Shown here: positions 15,701 to 24,733 of the stretch, piece by piece
Position numbering within the stretch: the first letter of the stretch is position 1
Layout: each line of letters begins with the position of its first letter
Source: Candidatus Melainabacteria bacterium
Lineage (GTDB): Bacteria > Cyanobacteriota > Vampirovibrionia > 2-02-FULL-35-15
NCBI GenBank assembly: GCA_016201905.1
Contig: JACQBQ010000018.1
Span: 79,971 to 143,970, forward strand
Direction: 5' to 3'
Length of the DNA: 64,000 nt
Program-made: the position numbers and the translations under genes
Notes under the pieces: model-generated
The model's database searches: none
The model's input: the letters and a program-made list of their open reading frames with translations, nothing else
Told to the model about the DNA's origin: nothing

Positions 15701-17188
15701 ATGACGGGATTTGGAAACAATTTATCGTTCAATATTTTGTCAGCCATAAAAAACATTGGCAAGCAGGCTAAAGAAGTGCTTAATAAGGAAATATTTAATA
15801 AAGCAAATCAGATTGAGCAAACTACCAAAAACATCCAGCAAGCTCAAGCTAATCTAAATCAGAATCCTGTTAATCAGAGTATAAGCCTGGCTGAAAACCA
15901 GTCTACACTGTTGACTAATAATGCTGCAAGCCAGGCTGCTTTAAATACTTCAAATCAACCACAGACGAATTTAAACTCTGACATAAAAAATATTTCTAAT
16001 ATTCAAGTAAAACCAACACCATCACAAGCTGAATTTCAAGGACCTAAAGACTTGCCTGCTTATGCTGGCATTGCAAATATGTCATTGAAGTCATGGATTG
16101 CTGGGCACGATAGCAAAAATCTTGTTAATGTGGAGCCGAGAGGAAAAGAGTTAACTACTACCCTTGAAGGGATTAAAGGATTTCAAAGACAAAACCAGGA
16201 AGGGTTTGATGGTGATTCTGAAAAAGGTAGAAATGCTAAGGGCTTAAAATTGCCTAACAGAAATAAAAATCTTCTTATTCTGTCACATATATTTTCAGAT
16301 ATTGAGCAATCTGGCTCACAGGAAACTGAATTGTTTGTCAATATCACTAATTTTAAAAAGTTGGGTTCATCCTTAAAAGAAAATGAAAGTAACTCTACAG
16401 AGGAGGAACTATATTCTGACATTAAGTTGGCCCCTCCGTTACCAAATGAACTTCAGAAGCTAGATAGCCTGGATCCAACGCAGATAAAATATTTGCACCA
16501 ACTGCTAGCCTTACCTTCAGAATTTCCTGAATGCCTTAGGTTGTTTGCAAAAGATAACATTGAAATTAATCCCAGGGATTTAAATTCTTTTCTTATGCAG
16601 AGGTTAGAACTTGCTCAAGGACAGATTTTTGGTGGAGACAAGTTTCTTAATAAAACAATTTCAGATTTTGTACCACTTTTAAAACATATAGATTTTCCTG
16701 TATTGCTTCCATTAATTTTACTTTATTATCCTTTGCCATTACCTAATATAAAAGAATTTGATTTTTTACATGAGTGGAGAAAAAAGAAAAAAGAAGCTAA
16801 TAAAGATCTCGATATAATTGCGTCCTGCGAAATATACTACTTATCAAAAATACGAGGTAGATTCCTGCTTAAGTTTTTGCTAAATGAAAAGCAGGAACTC
16901 TCTTTCGATGTTCAGACTTCTGCTGAGAATAATGGTATAGTTCAGGATTTGGAGGTGGCAGTTGCTGAAAGCATGTATTTGCTTGAAAAGCCTCCGCTGC
17001 TGACAGATTTAAATGTAATGTTAACTGAAGAAATTTATAAAGCTACAGACTTAGATGAAGAGTTGTCTATTGTGTCTACTGGTCCTTTAAGATTAGAAAT
17101 TGTGCTGGCAGTATACGCTGTATTGATTGCTTTAAATAAGCTAAATGATGAACCAGATCCATCTGGTTTAATTGAAATGAATGATTAG
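15701..17188 (+). CDS. Large hypothetical protein in the flhB/sigma-28 block
   Basis: Not recognised. The 495 residues begin with a Gln/Asn-rich, probably disordered segment of about 130 residues (repeated Asn-Gln-Ala patterns), continue with a Lys/Ser-rich linker and end in a folded, hydrophobic C-terminal half containing VLLPLILLYYPLPLPN, GRFLLKFLLNEKQELSFDVQ and LRLEIVLAVYAVLIALNKL. A disordered Gln-rich N-terminus with a compact C-terminal domain recalls hook-length or needle-length control proteins (FliK type), which act with FlhB, but no family motif is seen. It follows the sigma factor by 16 bp and should be co-transcribed. Confidence 0.7.
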   Translation: MTGFGNNLSFNILSAIKNIGKQAKEVLNKEIFNKANQIEQTTKNIQQAQANLNQNPVNQSISLAENQSTLLTNNAASQAALNTSNQPQTNLNSDIKNISNIQVKPTPSQAEFQGPKDLPAYAGIANMSLKSWIAGHDSKNLVNVEPRGKELTTTLEGIKGFQRQNQEGFDGDSEKGRNAKGLKLPNRNKNLLILSHIFSDIEQSGSQETELFVNITNFKKLGSSLKENESNSTEEELYSDIKLAPPLPNELQKLDSLDPTQIKYLHQLLALPSEFPECLRLFAKDNIEINPRDLNSFLMQRLELAQGQIFGGDKFLNKTISDFVPLLKHIDFPVLLPLILLYYPLPLPNIKEFDFLHEWRKKKKEANKDLDIIASCEIYYLSKIRGRFLLKFLLNEKQELSFDVQTSAENNGIVQDLEVAVAESMYLLEKPPLLTDLNVMLTEEIYKATDLDEELSIVSTGPLRLEIVLAVYAVLIALNKLNDEPDPSGLIEMND

Positions 17189-17202
17189 AGACTGTAAAAC
17201 TT

Positions 17203-18138
17203 CTAGTTTGATCTTAAGGATTTAAATTTATCGTCTTGATTTGATTTAAGCTTATATTCTTGCCATTCGTCAAAGTTATTAAATGCTTCTTTTGCAACAG
17301 TATCATTTACTTTTGCATACCGCAAAGTTGTTCTGATGTCATTATGTCCGGCTAGTCTTTGCAACACAAATGAATCAATATGTCCTGCTCTTTCAGTGCA
17401 AAAGGTGTGTCTTAATTGGTGAATGGTAATTTGAGTGTTGTCGGAATTTAAAATATTTCTTGCAGCTTCCATAAACAACTGTCTTGCTCTTGCATATGAT
17501 AGCCTTTGTCCATGAGTTGTTACAAAAAGTGGACCGCTGCTTGGGTTTCCTCTTTCTTCTAAGTATTGAATTAATAATTTTTCTGTTTGTTTACTTAAAT
17601 ATGCTTGACGCGGTTGATTTCCTTTACCTTGTTTGATATGTATAGTGCCGTCATGAATGTCTTGGATATTTAAGTCTAATGCTTCACTTATTCTGGTACC
17701 GCTTGTATATAGCAGAGTAAACAACAGTCTTTCTCTAGTTGTTTGAGCATTTTTAAGTAATTTCTCTACTTGCTCTTTCCTTAAAGATCTTATAATTGAG
17801 CCTGGTGTTACTTCACCCATATCTTTGTTAGGCCTTCTCCTTGGAAGATTTTCCATGGGGTTTTCTTCAATTAATTTCTCCTGAAGGCACCATTCGAAAA
17901 ATCTGTGCAATGATGCATAGTGCCTGTTTTGAGTTGCAAGTGAAACTCTTTGTCCATATTTTGAAGTCAAATTGTCCAAATAGTTTTTTAATGTGTCTTT
18001 TGTTATGCTGTTTAAAGGAATATTTTCTAAGGTTTTTTCAAATCTATGTAGGTCAATTGTATAAGCTCGAAGCGTATCCCCATCTAAATTCAGACTTGAT
18101 AAATATCTTGTTGTTGATTCAAAAAGTTCTATTTGCAT
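17203..18138 (-). CDS. Tyrosine recombinase, XerC/XerD type
   Basis: Site-specific recombinase of 311 residues, the length of Xer proteins that resolve chromosome dimers. The SAM-like N-terminal core-binding domain (FESTTRYLSSLNLDGDTLRAY) is followed by the catalytic domain with the arginine in TSGTRISEAL, the lysine in KQGKGNQPRQ, HQLRHTF, LAGHNDI and the nucleophilic tyrosine in TTLRYAKV. No attachment-site duplication or phage genes surround it, so a housekeeping Xer role is more likely than integration. It ends 14 bp from the converging unknown gene. Confidence 0.9.
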   Translation of the reverse strand: MQIELFESTTRYLSSLNLDGDTLRAYTIDLHRFEKTLENIPLNSITKDTLKNYLDNLTSKYGQRVSLATQNRHYASLHRFFEWCLQEKLIEENPMENLPRRRPNKDMGEVTPGSIIRSLRKEQVEKLLKNAQTTRERLLFTLLYTSGTRISEALDLNIQDIHDGTIHIKQGKGNQPRQAYLSKQTEKLLIQYLEERGNPSSGPLFVTTHGQRLSYARARQLFMEAARNILNSDNTQITIHQLRHTFCTERAGHIDSFVLQRLAGHNDIRTTLRYAKVNDTVAKEAFNNFDEWQEYKLKSNQDDKFKSLRSN

Positions 18139-18247
18139 AATTGCTTTTTATTTGAAACATTTATCTTAGACGGAAAACAAGGTAAATTAAGTTCCGAAAG
18201 GTTTACAAGTTAAATGTTATCTGAAGCTTATTGGATTCATTTATATG

Positions 18248-19543
18248 TTAAACAGCTGAGATAACCTGCTTATATACAGCTAAGGTCTTTTTTATATCTT
18301 CTTCTTTATGAGAAGTGGATATGAAATTTGCTTCAAATTGGCTGGGTGCTAAGTAAATCCCATTCTGTAACATATTCTGAAAAAATTTAGTAAAAATTTT
18401 TGTGTTGGATTTCTTTGAACTTGCATAGTCATAAACTCTGGTTCCTGTAAAAAAGATAGTAAACATTGAGCCAACCCTGTTTATTTGTACTTTGTTGTTA
18501 GTTTCTTCATTGATTTCTTTTATACTTTCGCATAAAAGCGATGAAATACTTTCCAGGTAAGTATAGGTCTCTTCATTTAGCATGTTTAAAGTTGCAATGC
18601 CACAAGCAACAGATATTGGGTTTCCGGATAGTGTACCAGCTTGGTAGACAGGTCCTAATGGTGCTAAAAGTTCCATAATTTCTTTTTTCCCACCTACAGC
18701 GCCTATTGGCATGCCACCACCAATAATTTTTCCAAGTATTGTTAGATCAGGAATTATTTTATAGATATTTTGTGCTCCACCTAATGCTAGTCTAAAGCCA
18801 GTTATTACTTCATCAAAGATAAGTAAGCAGTTATGTTTTTTTGTTAGTTCTCTTAATGATTTTAAAAAGTTAGCTTCTGGTGGTATTACTCCAGAATTTC
18901 CTACTACTGGCTCAACTATAACTGCAGCAACTTCTTTTGGAAACTTGCTGATTGTCATTTCTACATTATGAAAATTGTTAAATGGAAGAGTAATTGTTTC
19001 ACTTGCTGTATTTTTAGTAACACCTGCACAAGATGGCAGCCCAAGAGTTGCAATGCCTGATCCACTGTTTGAAAGAACTGAATCTGAGTGACCGTGATAA
19101 CAGCCTGAGAATTTAATTATTTTATTCCTTTTTGTAAAGGCTCTTGCCAAGCGTAATGCTGTCATAACTGCCTCTGTACCAGAATTTACAAGTCTAATTC
19201 TTTCAATACTTGGCATGTGCTTAATTATTATCTCTGCCAGTTCTATTTCATTTTCATGTGATGCACCGTAACTGATTCCTTTTGCTAGTGCGTTCTCTAT
19301 AGCTTCAGTAGCTTCAGGATGTGCATGTCCGTGTATTAAAGGACCCCATGAGCAAACATAATCTATATATTTATTTTGATCTGCATCCCAAATATAAGAT
19401 CCTTTGGCCTTAGTAATAAATAAAGGTTCTGATTCAACTGCTTTAAAAGATCTAACAGGAGAATTTACTCCACCTGGTATTAATTCACATGCTCTTTTGT
19501 AAAGTTCTTTGGATTTTTTTGTGTTGGTTAGAACATCTTGCAT
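18248..19543 (-). CDS. hemL: Glutamate-1-semialdehyde 2,1-aminomutase
   Basis: PLP enzyme that makes 5-aminolevulinate from glutamate-1-semialdehyde, the C5 route to tetrapyrroles. It starts with the typical CELIPGGVNSPVRSFKAV. PLP-site motifs are GCYHGHSD, LLIFDEVITGFR and LTILGKIIGGGMPIGA, with the Schiff-base lysine in LGK. The 431-residue length matches the family. The gene precedes a cyclophilin gene 13 bp away in reverse order (the cyclophilin is transcribed first), suggesting one transcript rplS-cyclophilin-hemL. It supplies haem or cobalamin precursors, the latter also needed by QueG. Confidence 0.95.
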   Translation of the reverse strand: MQDVLTNTKKSKELYKRACELIPGGVNSPVRSFKAVESEPLFITKAKGSYIWDADQNKYIDYVCSWGPLIHGHAHPEATEAIENALAKGISYGASHENEIELAEIIIKHMPSIERIRLVNSGTEAVMTALRLARAFTKRNKIIKFSGCYHGHSDSVLSNSGSGIATLGLPSCAGVTKNTASETITLPFNNFHNVEMTISKFPKEVAAVIVEPVVGNSGVIPPEANFLKSLRELTKKHNCLLIFDEVITGFRLALGGAQNIYKIIPDLTILGKIIGGGMPIGAVGGKKEIMELLAPLGPVYQAGTLSGNPISVACGIATLNMLNEETYTYLESISSLLCESIKEINEETNNKVQINRVGSMFTIFFTGTRVYDYASSKKSNTKIFTKFFQNMLQNGIYLAPSQFEANFISTSHKEEDIKKTLAVYKQVISAV

Positions 19544-19556
19544 TTTTTTTTGTATT

Positions 19557-20252
19557 TTATTGTGTAGAAACTAAGATCATCTTTACTGGATTTGATGGCC
19601 TGTCGCTTCCTGGGTATACAGGCTTAGAATCTTTTGCAATCTTTTTTACTGTTTCAAAAGTATCATCAGTGACTTGGCCAAATACAGTATAGCCATATGG
19701 GTCTACACCACCGGGATCTAAAGAAGGAAGGGCTTGTAATGCAATAAAAAACTGGCAGCTTGCGCTGTTTGGAGCAGAAGTTCTTGCCATTCCTACTCTT
19801 CCTGCTCTATCAAATTTTAAATTTGGATTTGTCTCAAGCTTTATAAATCTTGGTTTTCCAGTATCTGGATCTATATAATTTCCTGTTCCATCCCCAATGG
19901 GATCGCCTCCCTGAATTACAAAATTTTCTACTACCCGGTGAAAAATAGTACCGTTATAAAATCCTTTTTTAATAAGTTCAATAAAATTGTTTGTAGTAAT
20001 AGGGGCTTCTTTTGTAAAGAGTTTAATTTTAATAATTCCTTTATCGGTTTGAATTGTTACTGTACCGCTTGTTTGGTTTTCATTTTGAACCACAAGTGAT
20101 TCGTTTTTAATTGTTTGGTCTTTTTTTATTGTTGCAGTTCCTTGTTTTTGACTTGTTTCTTTTTTATTTTTTTCTTGAGCATTAGTAAGGAGATTGGAAG
20201 AAAAAACTGTAAATATTGTTATTAAGGCAAAGTACTTAATGTATTTTTTCAT
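19557..20252 (-). CDS. Secreted peptidyl-prolyl cis-trans isomerase, cyclophilin type
   Basis: Exported foldase. The N-terminus has a signal peptide (YIKYFALITIFTVFSSNLLT, then NAQE), then a Lys/Gln/Thr-rich linker of about 35 residues. The cyclophilin domain starts near residue 62 (SGTVTIQTDKGIIKIKLF) and shows FHRVVENFVIQGGDP, RVGMARTSAPNSASCQFFIA and YTVFGQVTDD. The active-site arginine (FHRV) and Gln are present. The protein probably works in the periplasm on outer-membrane or secreted proteins. It lies between rplS and hemL on the same strand, with 26 bp and 13 bp gaps. Confidence 0.92.
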   Translation of the reverse strand: MKKYIKYFALITIFTVFSSNLLTNAQEKNKKETSQKQGTATIKKDQTIKNESLVVQNENQTSGTVTIQTDKGIIKIKLFTKEAPITTNNFIELIKKGFYNGTIFHRVVENFVIQGGDPIGDGTGNYIDPDTGKPRFIKLETNPNLKFDRAGRVGMARTSAPNSASCQFFIALQALPSLDPGGVDPYGYTVFGQVTDDTFETVKKIAKDSKPVYPGSDRPSNPVKMILVSTQ

Positions 20253-20278
20253 ATTCCTTTATCTTTTAAATCTTCTAA

Positions 20279-20695
20279 TCATGGAGTTACTTCAACTAAT
20301 TTACCTTCTTCAGGGATTACTTCTTTTGGTAAACTGGCAGCCTGTGAAGCAAATAAATTCTCTTTAAGCTTTGTAGCTTTTCCTGCTCTTTCTCTCAAAT
20401 AGTAAAGCTTGGCACGTCTTGATTTTCCTGATCTAAGAACTTCTACTTTTTCTATTTTTGGTGAGTGAAGGAAAAATACTCTTTCAACTCCAACTCCCTG
20501 AAATACTCTTCTTACTGTAAACGTTTTATTTAATCCACCACCTTTAATCTTTATGATAGTACCTTCATAGTTCTGACTTCTTTCTTTAGTCCCTTCTTTA
20601 ATTCTTACGGTAACCTTAACAGTATCCCCAACATGAATATTATGCAGTTCTTTTTTTATATTCTTTGATATAAGCTCTGTAATCTTAGGGTTCAT
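20279..20695 (-). CDS. rplS: 50S ribosomal protein L19
   Basis: Large-subunit protein at the 30S-50S interface. The core ([42 protein letters not shown] and [23 protein letters not shown], each read in pieces) is standard. At 138 residues it is slightly longer than the usual 115-120, with an extra C-terminal tail of about 20 residues ([18 protein letters not shown]). It has no rimM-trmD-rpsP neighbours as in many bacteria; instead a cyclophilin gene follows. Confidence 0.95.
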   Translation of the reverse strand: MNPKITELISKNIKKELHNIHVGDTVKVTVRIKEGTKERSQNYEGTIIKIKGGGLNKTFTVRRVFQGVGVERVFFLHSPKIEKVEVLRSGKSRRAKLYYLRERAGKATKLKENLFASQAASLPKEVIPEEGKLVEVTP

Positions 20696-20839
20696 TCTTA
20701 ATCCTCAAATTTTTTAAAAAGCAGGCTTTGATTGTATCATGGAAGACATAATTCTGAGATTCATTGCTTAGCTTGAAAAACGCTTAATTTGTCTTGGCGA
20801 TTTTTATTATACAGAAGCGAGTATCTGGCAAAGATAAGC

Positions 20840-21034
20840 TCACTTAAATAATTTAATTACCAGCTTTGCAAAAAAACCAATTATTGAGTACAAAAACAAC
20901 TGATAAATTAATTTAAAAACGTTATCAATTTTTTTTAGATTCATATCTGCAGGCAGTGAACTAATGCCTGATTTTATGTAATTCATGACAGGGATGCCAC
21001 CTCCATTTCTAATAAAAAATTTTATAAGTTCCAT
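20840..21034 (-). CDS. Possible small hydrophobic protein
   Basis: Not recognised. A 64-codon frame ending in an amphipathic or membrane helix (LIYQLFLYSIIGFFAKLVI). An internal ATG at 20986 has GGAGGTGG upstream at a rather long distance (about 13 nt), which would give a 48-residue product; the longer frame has no clear ribosome binding site. It lies alone in a region of about 560 bp between rplS and rnhB. Real expression is uncertain. Confidence 0.35.
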   Translation of the reverse strand: MELIKFFIRNGGGIPVMNYIKSGISSLPADMNLKKIDNVFKLIYQLFLYSIIGFFAKLVIKLFK

Positions 21035-21262
21035 AGGTTTTAAATTTTCTAAAATTGTCTTAATTAACTCCTTTAAAGTCTAACGTATATTGATAATAGT
21101 ATAAATTCCCAAGTCGTCAATTCTTTGAAATGTAAAGTTTTTAAACTTCTCTATATTCTCATATTTTTCTTAATAACCATTGATTAATTCATATTGACTC
21201 CTGTAATTTGATGTTTATAAGCCTTTGTCTTTGATAATTCAGAAATTCAAATTTTTCAATAA

Positions 21263-21961
21263 ATGAAAAAGAATAAGTTAATAGAGTTTGACTCCTTATA
21301 TACACAAAGCTTTACTGGCTTTTATTTTATTGGAATTGATGAGGTAGGTAGGGGAGCACTGGCTGGACCAGTTATAGCGTGTGCATTTTCCTGGAAAAAA
21401 AAACTAGATTTTTTGCTTGTTGGATCAAATAAGTCATTATTAGAATTAAATGATTCAAAACAGTTGAGTAAAGAACAGAGGGAAAAACTTTACCCCTTGC
21501 TTTTAAAGCTTGGAGATTTTGGTTTGGGCTATGCATCAGTGCAGGAAATAGAAAAATTAAATGTTTTAAATGCAACATTTTTAGCCATGAAAAGAGCATA
21601 TGACAATTTATCGATAAGCAGAGATGAAAGAGACTTAAAGCCTTATCTTTTAGTTGATGGAAATAAATTTAATCCATATATAAACTGTCGCCAGTCTTGC
21701 ATTACTCATGGTGATGCCAAATCGTCTTTAATTGCAAGTGCATCTATTATTGCAAAAGTTTATAGGGACTTACTTATGCGGAAAATTTCAAAATTAAAAA
21801 GATGTAAAAAATTTGGCTGGGATAAAAATAAAGGCTATGGAACTTTGTTCCATAGAAAAGCCATCAAAAAGCATGGCATAACTCCTTTACACAGGAAATT
21901 GTTTGTAAGAAAAGTATTTGCTAGATTAGAATTTAGTAAAGCAAAAATCAAATCACTGTAA
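21263..21961 (+). CDS. rnhB: Ribonuclease HII
   Basis: Endonuclease that cleaves RNA in RNA-DNA hybrids and at single ribonucleotides in DNA. The catalytic D-E-D set is seen in IGIDEVGRGALAGPV (Asp-Glu) and in LLVDGNKF with the later KSSLIASASIIAKVYRD (catalytic Asp). GYGTLFHRKAIKKHGITPLHR is the typical C-terminal region. The 232-residue length is usual. It overlaps trpE tail to tail by 9 bp. No shared operon partner is evident. Confidence 0.95.
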   Translation: MKKNKLIEFDSLYTQSFTGFYFIGIDEVGRGALAGPVIACAFSWKKKLDFLLVGSNKSLLELNDSKQLSKEQREKLYPLLLKLGDFGLGYASVQEIEKLNVLNATFLAMKRAYDNLSISRDERDLKPYLLVDGNKFNPYINCRQSCITHGDAKSSLIASASIIAKVYRDLLMRKISKLKRCKKFGWDKNKGYGTLFHRKAIKKHGITPLHRKLFVRKVFARLEFSKAKIKSL

Positions 21962-23458
21962 AAGACTCATTGCCCTTAAAAGGGCTCCACCTTTTCTAAG
22001 AGTTTCTTGATATTCGTTTTCAGGATCAGAATCTGCAACAATGCCTCCACCTGCCTGAATCTCAAGATGATCTCTGTAAATAACAAATGTTCGTATTGTC
22101 ATGCAGGTATTTATCGTATTATTTAATCCAAATAAACCTGTGCAACCGCCATAAGGTCCTCTTTGATCTTTTTCTAGTTCGTTTATTATTTCTAGAGCTC
22201 GTACTTTTGGGGCACCACTTAACGTGCCAGCAGGAAATGAGGCACATAAAAGATCTATAGCTGTTTTATCTTTTTTTAAATTTCCTTCGACCAGACTCAC
22301 CATGTGTAAAACGTGTGAATATTTTTCAATGATCATAAGTTCGCATACATTTACTGATCCTGTTTCACAGACTCTTCCTAAATCATTCCTTGCAAGATCA
22401 ACCAGCATTAAATGTTCAGCTCTTTCTTTTGGATCACCTAATAGTTTTGAAATGTTATGTAGATCTTCAACTTCATCTTTTCCTCTTGGATAAGTTCCGG
22501 CAATAGGTCTTAAAGAAGCTACTTTAGTTAAGCCGCGATCTTCACATTTAACCATTACCTCAGGAGATGAACCAGCAATTTCAAAATCGTTAAAGTTTAG
22601 ATAAAAAAGATATGGAGAAGGATTTATACTTCTTAGTGCTCTGTATAGCAATAAACCATTGTGGTTCCCACGAACAGTAAGTTTTTGTGAAGGTACTACC
22701 TGAAAAATATCACCACTTCTTATGTATTCTTTTGCTTTAATGACCATTTTTATGTAGTCTTCTTTTTTGTAATTACTGGTATATGAAACTTCTGTTGTAT
22801 TCTTACTGTAGTTTATAGATAGTGGTGCTACATTCTTTGATTTGCCAAAATCTGTTAATAAGGTTTCCAGCTTTGACTTTGCTTCCTTGTGTTTTTCTTT
22901 AATGTCGTTTTCACTCTTGGCAAAAGTAATTGAAATTAGATTTACTTTATGTAAAATGTGATCAAAGATTACAAGTTTTCCTGGCAGCATTAAACAAACA
23001 TCAGGTACCTTTTTGCAAGGATTAAATTTAGTTTTTGGTTCAATCCATCTGATATTTTCATAACCAAAATAACCTACAAATCCCAAGAATCTTTCATTTC
23101 CATTGTCAAGTACATTGAAATCTTTTAATAAATTATTTAATGCTGTAAATGGGTTATCTTCTAATTGTAGTTTTTGACCATCTGTAAAATTATCTAAATA
23201 AGTTTTGTTATCTCTGTTTGTGAATAACAAAATTGGTTCTGTACCAATTATTGAATATCTGCCTAACTTTTCATTTCCTTCTACAGATTCAAGTAGAAAT
23301 GAATATGGTTTTTTTTCGCAGAGTTTATAAAATGTGCTGACAGGTGTATCTAGATCAGCTAGTAACTCAAGGTTAGCAGTTATGATATAAGGCCCAATTT
23401 TTTTATGACTACCAGTCGTGGATTGGCTTGATTTGGTTTCATTGGATTTCAGGTTCAT
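21953..23458 (-). CDS. trpE: Anthranilate synthase component I
   Basis: Chorismate-using enzyme that makes anthranilate for tryptophan, working with a TrpG amidotransferase not encoded here. The N-terminal regulatory part has the LLES motif (SFLLESVEGNEKLGRYSIIG) that binds tryptophan for feedback inhibition. The chorismate-binding domain shows GDIFQVVPSQKL, RPIAGTYPRG, HLMLVDLARNDLGRV and ASFPAGTLSGAPK. The 501 residues match TrpE rather than PabB. It stands apart from other trp genes. The start at 23458 lies close to a divergent membrane-protein gene. Confidence 0.94.
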   Translation of the reverse strand: MNLKSNETKSSQSTTGSHKKIGPYIITANLELLADLDTPVSTFYKLCEKKPYSFLLESVEGNEKLGRYSIIGTEPILLFTNRDNKTYLDNFTDGQKLQLEDNPFTALNNLLKDFNVLDNGNERFLGFVGYFGYENIRWIEPKTKFNPCKKVPDVCLMLPGKLVIFDHILHKVNLISITFAKSENDIKEKHKEAKSKLETLLTDFGKSKNVAPLSINYSKNTTEVSYTSNYKKEDYIKMVIKAKEYIRSGDIFQVVPSQKLTVRGNHNGLLLYRALRSINPSPYLFYLNFNDFEIAGSSPEVMVKCEDRGLTKVASLRPIAGTYPRGKDEVEDLHNISKLLGDPKERAEHLMLVDLARNDLGRVCETGSVNVCELMIIEKYSHVLHMVSLVEGNLKKDKTAIDLLCASFPAGTLSGAPKVRALEIINELEKDQRGPYGGCTGLFGLNNTINTCMTIRTFVIYRDHLEIQAGGGIVADSDPENEYQETLRKGGALLRAMSLLQ

Positions 23459-23483
23459 CTCATATATTGTACAATTAGCATTT

Positions 23484-23906
23484 GTGAAGAACTTTTTATC
23501 TTTGAATCGTTTAGTAGTATTTTTTCTTGGTTTAGGCTTTTTAGTGCTTGCATTTGAAATCTACCTCCAGCATTATGAGCTATTGTCAGCTAAAAAGATA
23601 ATGTGGACTCCTATAGTTTTTGGAACAGTTGGAGGACTAATTACTATTTTAATCGCGCTCATTTTTAACAAAACAACTTATTATTTATTTTTTGCTTTAA
23701 TGATCATTTCAATTTTTGTAGGAACTTTAGGTTTATATCTTCATAACAGGTGGAGATTTCCTGCTTTTGCTGGTTTTCTATTTCATGAAAAACCGTTTGA
23801 TTTCAGTATTTTAACTTCATATACTCCATTGCTTGCACCTTCAGCTTTTATTGCAATGGGAGGACTTGGTATTTTGATAGCTATTTATGATAGGTGGGGT
23901 GATTAA
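23484..23906 (+). CDS. Integral membrane protein of unknown function
   Basis: Not recognised. About 140 residues with four hydrophobic segments (RLVVFFLGLGFLVLAFEIYL, MWTPIVFGTVGGLITILIAL, LFFALMIISIFVGTLGLYL and FIAMGGLGILIAIY). I prefer a GTG start at 23484, because an in-frame ATG at 23418 would overlap the start of trpE. It is followed 69 bp later by a DJ-1/PfpI gene on the same strand. No family motif was seen. Confidence 0.6.
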   Translation: MKNFLSLNRLVVFFLGLGFLVLAFEIYLQHYELLSAKKIMWTPIVFGTVGGLITILIALIFNKTTYYLFFALMIISIFVGTLGLYLHNRWRFPAFAGFLFHEKPFDFSILTSYTPLLAPSAFIAMGGLGILIAIYDRWGD

Positions 23907-23975
23907 AAGTAGAATTTGTATGTTGTTAAATACGTTAAAATCTAAAACAGAAAGAAAAGAAAGGGTGAAATTGAT

Positions 23976-24503
23976 ATGTCAAAAAATAAAAAAGTTGCAA
24001 TTATAGTAGATCAATTATTTCAAGATTCAGAAGTAACTGACCCAAAAGAAAAAGTAGAAAACGCAGGTTTTAAAGTTGAAATAATTGGACCTAATACTAC
24101 CGAAGAGTACATTGGTAAAAAAGGCACAAAAATTAAAGCTGATAAATCAATTGATGATGTTTCAGCAGGTGATTATATTGGGCTTGTAATTCCAGGTGGT
24201 TGGGCACCGGATAAAATGCGGATGAATATAAAGATGGTTAAACTCATAGAAGAAATAAACGCAAAAAATAAGCCGATAGCCTGTATTTGTCACGGTGGTT
24301 CCATGCTTGTTGAAGCTGATGTCGTAAAAGGTAAGAGATTAACCAGTTATGCAAGCATAAGAACTGATCTTATTAATGCAGGAGCAAGGTGGAGTGACAA
24401 GGAAGTTGTGGTAGATGGGAATTTGATTACATCAAGAACACCGGCTGACTTGCCTGCTTTTTGTGCAGAATTTTTGAAAGTACTTTCACTGATAGAAGTT
24501 TAA
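23976..24503 (+). CDS. DJ-1/PfpI family protein
   Basis: A 175-residue flavodoxin-like protein of the class I glutamine-amidotransferase-like superfamily. It starts KKVAIIVDQLFQDSEV, has GLVIPGGWAPDKMR, and carries the nucleophile elbow ACICHGGSMLVEADVVKG with the conserved cysteine followed by histidine. Members include proteases, chaperones and deglycases; the exact activity cannot be told from sequence. A good GGGTGA Shine-Dalgarno sequence precedes the ATG. It converges on thiS with a gap of 2 bp. Confidence 0.9.
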   Translation: MSKNKKVAIIVDQLFQDSEVTDPKEKVENAGFKVEIIGPNTTEEYIGKKGTKIKADKSIDDVSAGDYIGLVIPGGWAPDKMRMNIKMVKLIEEINAKNKPIACICHGGSMLVEADVVKGKRLTSYASIRTDLINAGARWSDKEVVVDGNLITSRTPADLPAFCAEFLKVLSLIEV

Positions 24504-24505
24504 TG

Positions 24506-24733
24506 CTATCCCCCGCCTACAAATGTTACAATCTCTATTTCATCTTTTTCATTTAAGATGACAGACTGAAAGCTTTCCTTTTTTAAAATAACCTTGTTTA
24601 GCTCTATAACAACTCTACCGTTATTAATTTTGTATGTTTCTAACAGTTCTAAAATAGAAATATTTTGAGGAATAAATTTGTTTTCACCATTAATTTTAAT
24701 TAAAACTTTTGAAGTACTTGAATCTGTTTTCAT
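24506..24733 (-). CDS. thiS: Sulfur carrier protein ThiS
   Basis: Ubiquitin-fold sulfur carrier for thiazole synthesis in thiamine biosynthesis. The C-terminus FVGGG provides the diglycine end that is thiocarboxylated, and the preceding EKDEIEIVTFVGGG with LELLETYKINNGRVVIELNK is typical. The length of 75 residues includes a slightly long N-terminus. No thiG, thiF or thiH is adjacent, so the carrier gene is orphaned here. Its 5' end overlaps the start of the divergent O-antigen-ligase-like gene. Confidence 0.85.
   Translation of the reverse strand: MKTDSSTSKVLIKINGENKFIPQNISILELLETYKINNGRVVIELNKVILKKESFQSVILNEKDEIEIVTFVGGG

Noticed and set aside
17203-18138. Tyrosine recombinase as an integrase of a genomic island
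   Set aside because: Length and motifs fit Xer; no tRNA, attachment-site duplication or phage genes adjoin it.
20696-21262. Search for a small RNA (SRP, 6S or tmRNA) in the gap between rplS and rnhB
   Set aside because: No conserved core of these RNAs was recognised; only a doubtful short frame is present.
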